Below, one piece after another: positions 22,201 to 34,200 of a stretch of 64,000 nucleotides of DNA (positions are counted from its first letter, which is position 1; the number at the start of each line of letters is the position of its first letter). Position numbers and translations under genes: made by a program. Under the pieces are notes generated by a model. The model had not been told where the DNA came from and made no database searches. It was given only the letters and a program-made list of their open reading frames with translations. The stretch is from Brachionus koreanus (Eukaryota > Rotifera > Eurotatoria > Ploima > Brachionidae). The DNA lies in contig PJRA01000453.1 in assembly GCA_016987375.1 (NCBI GenBank), forward strand, positions 1,155,854-1,219,853, written 5' to 3'.

Positions 22201-25200
22201 AAAATGTTCATTCTAATGTTCATTTTACTGATCTTGACTTGATCGATCGCAAAATAAGAACAATTCAATCGAGTTGAAAAAATTAAAAAAATTAAAAATT
22301 AGAAGTTTAGCAAAAAAATTTTTTTAGGGAATTAAAAAAAGCATTTTAATATTCTTACATTAATTAATTATTATTTTTTTGTTTGATAAATTTTTTTTTT
22401 TAAATTTAAAAAAAAAATTACTTGTTAACAATAGTGTTTAGCCTGGGCATGAAAGATGCAGCCAAATGGCAATTTTGCAAGAATATCCATCTTCCCTTCA
22501 ACATCAGAGACTTGTTTATTAGCTCTTCGGCCTTGGGTCCTTGTCCTTGACCAAGTGAAACAATGTCCAAGTGTAGTGTGCTACCTCTAGACTCTTTGGC
22601 AAATCGAAGCAACTGGTTAGTTGGATCTGAGCCTGGCGAAAGCACGAATATAATTGGGCTTTGAGCAATGCTTTGAGAGAACAAATCGTGAAATGTCGCA
22701 GCACCTGAACTCAAAAAGTACGAACCTATTGTTTCGCTAATAAACATTTTAATCGATTGTATAAGACAATCTCGCCTCAATAGTTTAATTAAGATTAATT
22801 TTTGAAATTTAGTCAAATTTTTAAAATTAAAATAAGCACTATTTTCTTTCAATGTCATTAAATTGTACGGATCTTGGCAATTAATAAAATTTTTCCAAAA
22901 TTTATCACAATTTTCTCTTAAATTAGAGCTTATCTTGTCAAAACAATTAGGTAGCATATGTTCCAAAAGAAGAATTTGTTTAAGCGTTTTTTCATCAATT
23001 AACAAATCGCTTGCAAATTTGATCTCGTTTAAATTTGAAATTTTAACTTCGAGTAAATTGTGCTCCAAATCGGCAAGCAATGCTGAATTAAGGAAAAAAT
23101 TGTACTCTTTTGAATTTATTTTTTGCTCTGATCGACACTTGTCATGCTTAAGAATATTTATTGATAGAGAAAATGAAAATATCAATTGGTGTTCAGTAAA
23201 CAAGGCCCATGAGACTACTTTGTACACAGTTTGGGTAAGCAAAAGCAGCACTGATTCAATATAGTCTCGAAATTCTTGTTCTGAATTGAATGCTCGGCCT
23301 TGACTGAATTCATTTGAGCTCACTGATGATCTAATATTGTGTGGACGCATAGTTCCACTCAGACTATCGCCAACACTCAACGCTGAATCGCCAATCACTA
23401 TTTTACTCTCATTTTTTTCGTTTGTTGCAGCTGATCCGCCCAGACACGATTGAAAAATGGTGTAGAACCAAGACAACGAAAACTGATACATTATGTTCAA
23501 TTGGGCCAAATTTTGTATTGAAAAATAGATTATTGATGCACGTATGGCTATGTCTGAGTATTTTTGACGCGCTATATTCAAACTCTTTTCTGTTTCTTCA
23601 TTTTTACTCAATCGTATGGCTATGTCATGACTAGTTAGCTTTGTTTTCTTAAGCACATCGACCAAATATTGATCATCGAGCAGTGTTTTGCTCTCGAGAC
23701 TTTTGGCAGCATTGATAGAACTAGTGTCCGCTCGAGACAATATGTCCAGCGATTTGTCTTCTAGTTCTCTAAGCAAAGTAAAGTCCTTGGCTATTGTGTC
23801 CAATAGATTTGTCCTTTCTTTTTCCAATTCGGGTCTTTCTTTTAGAACAACAAGACTTAGAAATTGTTCAAACAAACATTTGAATGTAATTGTGAAATTG
23901 ATTAGGTTGACTTTGATGAATGCAGATGGTAAATAGTGAGGATTTGCCAATGATGTTACCAAATAGAGGCGAAACGAGTCGTTGTATTCGACTTCATTTT
24001 CGCCCAATTTAAGAATTTTCTGCGCACCTCGCACAACTATTTGCTTGTGCAAAATAGGATCAAGCACTGGATCAATGAATTCGGTCATATTTTCAATCAA
24101 TACTGGTTGGCCTAATCGAATCGCTTGCTCAAGCGTTCTAAACAACAAAGGATCATCAGCTTTGCATGTTTTTAAACTAGCGCCTTCCATTTCTTTTATC
24201 CATCTAGCTACTTGATTCTGCGGGTCGATTATCAATGGCCATTTAAGACTATAGTTCATGAATATGGCATTTTCAATTGAGTATTGATCGTCGGGCAATT
24301 TTTGATTTATCCAATTTCTGACAACATAATTTTTGACTACATTTTTACTTAGATCAAATGTTTCATCCAATTTTAATTCTATTTCTTGATTGCAAAACTT
24401 TAGCCATTCATTTATTAAATATTTCCTATAATCCTGAGTCATAGCGCCAAGATAATTTACTGCTCCGGCCGAAATCAAACAAACGCCAATTATTGAATCG
24501 GCCTCGCGTTTCAACTCTTCGTATTGTTTGGTCCATCTAACTTTTTCGGTGTCCAATGCGGCAGTCAACTCAACTGCTCTTTGCATTCGAATTTTTATCA
24601 ATTCTTTTCTGTCCTCAAGAGCTTTCTTTTCGGCCAAACTGTCCGAATACTTTTGTCTAAATGATTCAAGATGTTTCTCTATTTTTTCAAGCATTAGTTC
24701 TTTTTTGGCCAAACCAGCTCTCATTATTTCCAATGCATCGTTAGCTTCTTTTACCTTTTCCTCTTTTGGCTTCACAGTCCTATAGACCTCGTGAAATTTT
24801 TCCACTGCAAGAACCCATGAACACATCGATTCACATGCTTTTGATACTCTGCCCACAATGTCCGGTTTAAAATCCGGATTTTTCGAATACTGTTTAAATT
24901 TAATGTAGGTTTTTTCTGTCACTGTTTCTGCATCGAAATTGATTAATTTCGTAATAAAAGATGAATCAGCCAACAGTTGTTTGGACGTATTCCAATCAGG
25001 CTTTTTATTAAGTATAACACACACAGCACACATTACTGTCATGACTAAAAATGGAGGACTATTGTACACCCTTAATTCAGATATATCTGCTTTATTCAAT
25101 GCATTCAATGACTCTTTAGCAGCTGCCAATAGAGGCTTTACATCAGCCAAGTCTTTTTCAGCTTCTTGAGCATATTGACTTACCATTTCTGTTTCTATTC

Positions 25201-28200
25201 TCATTTTTTCCTTTTCTTTTCCAACTATATCCGCGACTTGATTCACAGCCTCTTGGTCTTTTTTCAGTTTTTCAAGCAGGGACTCGGTCTCAACTGATTT
25301 TTGTTCAATTTGAGGCCCAATTGATACCAATTCTTCTCTCATTAGACTCACTAGTTCATTGGCATCGGACAATTTTTCTAAGCCATTTTTCAATCGCATC
25401 AAATTGTCCAAGTATTCAGCTTTCTTATTCTCAAATATGCTACTGAACGTTTTTAATAAGTCTATATAACAACTAGGTGTAACATAGTAGTATCTTTTGT
25501 GTTCGGTAAAAAATTTTTGAGATGATTTTATTAGAGACATGTGAATATAGACACAAGCTCGTGATATTTTCAATTTTAGTTCTTCTTGATCTTCAAACGA
25601 CAGACCGGTGCCAATACTTGTTTTAAATAAATATTAATAATAATTATTTAATTTCTAATTAAACAGAATAGAATCAGTTTAAAAATTAAAAAGTATTGAA
25701 AAAAATTTTTGTTTTGTCTAATTTTTTTAATAAATTATTTTATTTTTATTTTGAAAAACTATTCAAATTCAAGACATTTACCTAAGCTCAGTAGATTCTA
25801 GAAAAGACATGCTGACTTGTTTCATTGCACTTTCGGACCAATCATTGAACCAATCAATAGTGGTACAATTGATAATTGCCGGGTGAAATCTACATCGCTC
25901 TCTAAATTTGGAACCTACTGGACTCATTGATAGCACTAAATGCAAATTGTTTTGGACTCTCTTTTTAATAGAAAAGAAAATTAAAGATTCATTAATTTAA
26001 AAAAAAATTGATACTTTTATCAAAAATTTGTATAGTTCACTTTTTTCATCATGTATTCCTTCTAAAAAAGCGTCATTTTTTATCTCTAGAATTAAATTGT
26101 CCAGTTCTTCATTATCGTAAAGATCCGGTATGTTGCCCGATGTTAGCAAACTGTCCAAATCTTCTAAGAATATTTCCTTATAATTTAAAAAGTTAGGTTA
26201 TTTAATAATTCTATTTAAAGTAAAATTTGAATTACATCAGATATATCTTTATCTGCAATAAATAGAACAATTTTTCTCTTATAAATTCCAGTTTGTTTGA
26301 ACACATTTTTTAAATCATCTCGAAAATCTTCATATCCATATCCTTTTTTGATATTTAACTTAAACAAATCGCAATTGGAAATATAAGATGCCAGCTCCAT
26401 AATTGTGCTTTTTCCAGTTCCATCAATTCCAATTAGCAGCATATGTCCATTTGGTTGTCTTAAAACTCGACATGCTCTACAAATATGTTCAACAGCTTCT
26501 TTAAAAAAGACAATTTGTTTGCTTGTTCGACCTGACATGTTGGAACGCATCTGATAATCCGACAAAACTGAGACCAACTGCTTCCAATTGTTTATGGATT
26601 GGTAAATTCGTTCATCATTTTTAATAAAATCAGCATATATTAAAAAATCAGAATTTAAATCCTCATCAATTTTTGTGTTAGTTGTTGTTTGTTGAGATAC
26701 AGTTGATTGTGCATCACTGTAATTTGTCTTGATAAGTTTGTTTGATCCGAATGGATTTTTGATGCTTAGCTTAAAATAGTCCGACACAGTTTCGCATAAA
26801 TGTGCATAAAATTGTTCATTATTCTGTCGAGTTATCAGTCTATCATTGAACACTCTCAGACATTCATGTGCAAACAAATCGACCAAGTGTTCTTTGGTTG
26901 CAATTACGGATGAGTTTGCCTGCATTAGACCTTTGACCAGTTTGGATAAATCTCTCAAGTTAAACACATAATGAGACTTTGTTGGTGTGGGCAGCATGTT
27001 TAGAAATATGCGATAGAACATTACTATACTAGATGAGACTAGAGGAAGTAGGCACGATTTAATATCCATGTTAAATTCATTATCGGCAAAAAATCTTCCT
27101 AAATGAACTTGGTAAATGCTGAAAAGGGATTTTGCCGAAGGATCTGGCATTGATAGTATGCAACATTGGCGTAATAAACGTTGTGATATACTAGTTCGAC
27201 TGGCACTCGGAGGGTCACAGCACAATAAGAATGATACATCATTTATTGTCTTATAAGCTGAGTTTTTTATGTCAAAAAATCCATCTACAAATAAATAAAT
27301 TTATTAAAAATTAAATATAGAAAAAAATCAATTAAAATAATCTTTCTTTTAAAAACTATAAAAATTACACTAATCTTTAATCCAGATATCATAAAAAAAA
27401 AAAATAAAATTTGTCTCCAATTTTATAATAACAATTTTCAATAAAAAAATAGAAAAATTTTAAATCTATTATTGGAGGCAGTGATGGCCGAGTGGTTAAG
27501 GCGTCTGACTAGAATTAAATTTCTAAGCCATTTAGAAAATGGTCGACAGTGATCAGATGGGATTTTCCCGCGCAGGTTCAAATCCTGCTCACTGCGAATT
27601 TTTTTTCATGTTAAAATAATAACTAAATCAAAACTTACTATTTTCATTAATATATCTAAGAAGTTCTAAGGGAGGCTGATCTCCAAATTGGTCAGCTATT
27701 GGTATATTCAAATCATCAATGAACACTAAAATTGTTTTATTTCTTGGAGCTCCTAGCATGTTTTGTCCTTTTTTTGACAATTTGGATAGCAAAATAGATA
27801 AAAATTTGTTTGAAGTAGTTTGTGCACTAAATTGAGTTGAATGTGTGATAACATTAAATTCACTTTTCGACTTTCTGGAATCGAAATCTTCGTTGAACAC
27901 TGATTTGACATTATTGTTAGACAAATTTGCCTTTGTTTTTTCAGCAAAATTAAACACATCACCCAAAATAGTTCCCAATTTAAAGCTAAATCCATTTGAA
28001 GACAATTTTTTCAGCATGCTTTGAATAGTAACTGTTTTGCCAATACCAGACGATCCAGTTATCAATACTGTATTCTTGCCCATTAACAAAAGAGTGGACA
28101 AAAAGCAGAATCTAATCGAATCCAGAGTTTCGATGAGCTCTTCAGGCTTTGTTTGTTTTATTAAAGTGTCTACATTTGGCACTAGTTTGCTCCATTCCAT

Positions 28201-31200
28201 AAAATTACCACTAGTAACATCTAAAAAATAGTCAAATACTGGCTTAGATGTTGGCGGCAAATAAATTCCATATTTTATGTTTTGCTCAAAAGTTTCGCGT
28301 ACAAATTCATCAAATTCTTGAGTCAAACTGTCCAAATTTGATTTGACATGTGACTTTTGATTAATTATATTATCATCTTCGGCATTGTCTTCCCGTCTAA
28401 TTAGACCACCAAAACCCCAAATATAGGAAAAAATATAAATTTTAATCACCAATGCTTGAAGAAGCTTTGGATTACGTTGCAAAAAGTACTGCTTTTGTTC
28501 TAAAGTCTCGTTTTGTATGAATCCTTGTTCATCTTCACTTTAAATTTTAATTAATTATTATCATTATCTTTTATCAAATATTAATAAAATTAAATGAGAA
28601 AAAATACTTTTTAGGCTTTTGCCTTTTTTTAGCTGACTTTTTTTGCTCAACAATTTGCGACTCTGGCTCACAAAATCCGCCATTTTTATCAAAAAAATCT
28701 AGAATTTGCGTCATTATAGCAAACATACAATTTAGAACATTTTGTTTCTGAAATGGAAAGCTAGTACAACCCTTTCTTTTTTCGATAAAATTAAATCCTT
28801 TTGTCAGACTAAATTCCAATAGTTCATAAATAAGATCTACAGCATAGTGTGGAAAAGATTTTGGCAAAGAACTGCACCAATTTTTTATACATGGAGTCAA
28901 ACCTAAATCACTTGGATCAAAATAAACCATAGCACAACGACTTACAGTAGCTGGACTAGTGTGTACAAGGCTGTCAACTTCGAACAAAACCCTCATACTG
29001 GGCGTCATATTTATTCGCTCACCATTTGACAAACACAACACTTTTGAATCATCCAGCACTGTGTTCAAATTTTCCACCCAAAATGTATCAACAGGTCCAT
29101 CTAGAATAGCAAATTGCCACATGGGAAAATTGTCATTTTCCGGATCTAAAGCTGCACTATTGTTGGAAAATGTGCGTACCACATTACCAAAGACTCCGTC
29201 TGACCACTCCAAAGTGGACGGATCTGTTGTGCCATAAAGTTCGCCAATAGATATACTTTTTGGATTTATGATAAAGTGCTCGATTCGAGCTTTTTTAGAG
29301 CGTTGAAGCTTAAATTTAAAATTATTTAACAAAGTCTAAACTAAAGAAAAGAGAAAAAGTTTTTCTAAAGTATTTTAAAGTATAAGCAGTGATGGCCGAG
29401 TGGTTAAGGCGTCTGACTAGAATTAAATTTCTAAGCCATATAGAAAATGGTCGACAGTGATCAGATGGGATTTTCCCGCGCAGGTTCAAATCCTGCTCAC
29501 TGCGAATTTTTTTTTTTTCTCTAGATAGATAAGTTAAGTTTTAAAAAGCACATGCGATCCAGAATTCATGCTAGATAATAATTTTTAAACCTCTATTTTA
29601 ACTGCCTTTAATTTAAAATAATAACTGTCAAATTCAATAAAACCGTTTCTAATATTCCATAAAAATTTTTTACGTCTTTTTAAAAAACGCATAAAACCAA
29701 TTATGGCTCGAATGATGCCTCTTAGTTTTATCTAAAAACAAACAAAAAATATTTTCATTTAAAAGATCAATTTTTTTTAATTAATAAATTTTTTTTTTTA
29801 CAAAAATTATTTCAATTTTTTAATTTAAAAAAGATTTAATTTTTTTTTTTAAATTTTTTTCAAAAATAAAACTTACAATTGAAACTGTTGTTTTTTGTTT
29901 ATCATGAGACTTTTCACCTAAGTAAGACGGCAAATTGCTCAAAGCTTTTAAAAGTATATTTCTAGACACTGTTTTACCACCACCAGGTGGACCAACCAAC
30001 ATAATTCCATGTCTAACCAATATTTGATCGTACAATTGTAAAATTTTATCGGATTGTGAAGGCCAATATTGATAATTAAGCTCTCTAATAGACGAATGTA
30101 TACTTTTTTCAATTGCTTCTTGATTTTTTTGCAATTTTTTCAAATCAGGAAATAAGTCATTCATCAAATTTCCGAAAAGTAATGAATCTTCTTTTAGAAA
30201 TTTTGGCAAATTAGTATCATACAAGGCCTGCATTAAAATTTGAGACTCTTGGTCTTTGCTCAACGAACTATTTTCCATTTTATTCTCATGAATAAATGTT
30301 TTTTTTACTTGTCCAGCCATCAATAGAACTGCTTTTATTGTTCTTAGACCAAAATCATAGTGATCTTGTTGGGATAATTGACGCGAGGCCAAGTGATACA
30401 AAGTAACTATTTTTGTTGCCAAAATTTCGGCTGAAGTAAAGCCCACACTGAACAGAATTATCTGAGCAATTAGAGCCAAATCGGGCACCATCATGGCCAC
30501 TGGTCTAAACAATGGTTTTAAATTGTCCGGCAGTTCGACTCGGCCTGCATAAGTCGGATTCATAGTTATAAAAAATCCGCATGTAGGATTTAGCTTTATT
30601 TCTCTGCCTTCAAAATTAAATCTAGCCACTTGAGAATCTTTGGCTGTTTTTATTGTGAGCATTTGTTGTGCCACCACTGATAGTACTTCAATGTCAATGC
30701 GATTGAATTCATCAAAACAGCACCATGAGCCCGATTGTGACAAGCCACTGAAAAATTTACCCAACATTTTGTAGTCCAGACCTTCTGAACAATTGAACAC
30801 AAGACAAAGTTTGCCGACCGATTTGGCCAGATCTTTGACTGTTTCGGTCTTGCCAGTTCCAGCTGGACCAGCCGGTGCTCCGCCAAGATTAAGCTTAAGA
30901 GCTCCGGTCAATGTCAAATAGCATCTGTCTGTCAATGGAGTTATTACCAATCTGGCCGAACATCCCAAATATTCAAAACCATATTGAAAGCTCGAGTCCG
31001 ATTGTAGGACCACACAGGCATTATTTTGTTCATCCCATTCGTATCTTAGTTGTCTTCTCCAATCAAAATCATCAAGTTTATACACTCGATTTTCAATCAA
31101 ATTAGACAAAGTGTCTCTAGAGTGTACTTCAATTGTAAGCAACGCTTCTATGGTCATTAGTTTATGATTTGACAAATTTTGACTCATTAGACTAGCTGCT

Positions 31201-34200
31201 ATATTAATTAAGCCTATTAATTCTTCTCTATAAACAACTAATGAATCATGTGCATTTGTCGAATTTAGACAGTTTAGTATTTTTTTATTAAAATTAATTT
31301 GGCTAACTAATAGAACTACTTGACCATATTGATTAACTACCCATTGTTTATAGTCCATAGTTGAGTAATCACTAATGCCAGATTTCAAATGTTTTTTTAT
31401 TGAATCGTACATGCCATTTTCTAGAGCGCCCAACCATTGTTCAGCTGCACCTCGAATGCGAATTGATTTTTGTAATTCTAACTTTTCGTTCTCAAACGAG
31501 ACTAGATGGCTTATTTCATAGTTTTTGTCCGATATTTCCAAAGCATTTATATTACCAAAACATTTATTTAGATGAAGCTTTAGTTTTTAAATTTTTAGAA
31601 AAAAATGAGAATAAATTTTAAAATTATTACTTGAATTTTAGAAGGATCTTTTGACTGAGACAAAATGTCAAGCAAGTCTTCGTTGCTTAAGAAATAGAGT
31701 CTTGGAAATATGAGACGCTTGGTCTCAAAATAGTCCTCTAAAGATCGTTGGATTTTTTCCATTTGCACCGCATAGGACTGTAGGGCTTCGTAGAGACCAG
31801 GAGCAGTTGCTGCTCTTAGCGCATTCGGCTTATCGTCAGTGCGTCTCATCAAATCTTTCCAAAATTTTTCAATCTAATATTTAAATTTAATTATCTTTAG
31901 TATTAGGCTATTTGTGAATGAGCTAACTTGATTGAAAACTTTGGTTTCATTTGCCAGCTGTCGTTGAATGTCAGCTGTGGAAAATATTTGCTTTAAATAA
32001 AGCCATCTTTTTTGGCAAAGAATCCATTCATCGAGGGTCTTTGAAAATAAAGTCAATCTACGGTCCCAATCTTCGACAAGAGTTTTTATCGGACCCACAT
32101 AGCTAGATGACTTGATAGTAGTCATTGTTACCTTGGCAAAAGATTTTTTTTTTTATTTTTTTTTTCAAAATTTATTCGTTTCTTCTTTACTTGACTTTCT
32201 TCTAATAAAATGAGAATTTCATCAGTGCCTGTGATCACAAATGTATCTTTGGAATGATCTTTGACCAAACGAAAATCAGTTTTTTTCCACAAATCAATGA
32301 TGCGATTGAGCATGCCTTCTAAAGTGGCTTCGTTAGAGGCCAGTGCACTAATGTCTGATATTTTCTCACGATGTTGAAGCACCTTGCAATAGAAAATTTA
32401 TAAGCACACACATCATTCAATTAATCTAAGAATTTAAGGATAAATTTAAGTCCAACAAGTGTCATTTTAAAAACCATGTTTGTTCTGTATTGAATAGGTT
32501 GAATATAAAATTCGAATTAAAGTTGACAATTAAATAAGAGATGTTAAATGAATAGAACAACAATCAGATAAAAATTTTTGAAGAATATTTTTTACTAATA
32601 ATGGTTTTCCAAAAATAGGAAAAAAATCAACGACTTAACTTGAAAAAAAAAATTAAAACTTGAATCCAATTGAAAGTATATGAATTAATGAAGGAAAAAA
32701 AATTATCTTTATTTTTTTTATCCTAAAAGAGACAACAATTAAAACTTGAAAGGTTGAAACTGAAAATTAATCGGTGAAAGTGTCACTTAAACTAAAGGTT
32801 TATAAATAAAGGACCAAATGGGGGTAAGAACATAAATAAATAACTAAATAAAAGTTTTAAAAATGATTCAAATTAAAAAGTCAAATCAAATTTAAAACAC
32901 TAATAAAAACAATAAACGAGAAACCAATCTTAGTACCGAATTTTTCTTAAACCTAATATTATATTTAACATAATTTTCTATCTGTAAACAAAATTGATTA
33001 ATTAGTAGCTTTAAAATTTGTTTTATTTTGACTTGAATGGTCTACTTACATCAGTTTCAAGCAATACACTCATTGTTAACTTTTGATTTTCGCTTAGCAA
33101 ATCGTGACCAATCAAGTGTTTCAATTGAGCGTAATGTCTTGGTTTTAAGCTTGGATTTCTTAATGCAATCAAAATTGGCAATGCTCTCTTAAAATCCATT
33201 ATTTTGTTCTTTAGCTTAGGCACAAGCTCATTGTGCGGAAGACCTTTTTCCAATAGATAAATATTTTGTGTAAATCTATTGACATCTTTTTGAATCAAAT
33301 CGACTTTTATTTCATCTAGTAATTTATTCAACCATTCTCTGACCAATGTGTCCCATTCTTGAATTGACTTCCATAACAAACGTCTCAGACTAATGTCATG
33401 TTCGAGTTCATTCAACTCGGATTGTACAGTCAATATGCTTACACTGGAACGACCGTAGTCCTGAATTGTGTACTCTTGGGCCTTCTTTTTCTTAACTTGT
33501 TTCAAAGTGTTACCAAATCGTTCTTGATACGCAGCGTAATTCTTTGCTCGTTCGACTAGTTTTTCAATCATTTCTTGAAATAGGGTTAGATTTTCTTTTG
33601 CCACTTGAGCTGTTGTGTCTGATGAAAGAAGCACTGGTGACTGAAGACGAACTCTCAAATCGATTGATTCATTGTGAACTTTGCCAATTAGAACTCCCAA
33701 ATCGACAGTAAATTTGCGAATATTCTCTTCTGACTGAGCTTCTGTATACAAAAGACTTGTCTTTAGATGATGGAAGGTTGAGCCGAGCGATTTGAAAAAT
33801 GCATACTGCTCAGGAGTGATGCTCATATTGAAGTCATTAGCAATAGTGAACAAGCGTGTAACGGTCAAAAATTCGTTTTCCAGCGATGGTAGTTCGTTAT
33901 TGATTCTAGTCAGTATGGACAAGTGTTCTACAAAGTCCTCTACCGATTGTGGATCTTTGTCCAACATTTTGAGAGCATCGCGCATTGTTTCTTGCAATTT
34001 TTCGTTTCGTCTCACAGCCATTTTCGGCATGAATGAGTCCAGAACTGTAATCACATGATTTGGATATGGACGACATTCATTTTGAAACCTATTAGCTCTG
34101 AAATCAAAAAAACAGACACGTTTTTTGGTCACCATTGCATCAATTGAATTAATCTAATAAGAAAAAAATGTGACAAAAACGGTTAGTTTTTTTTTCGAAA

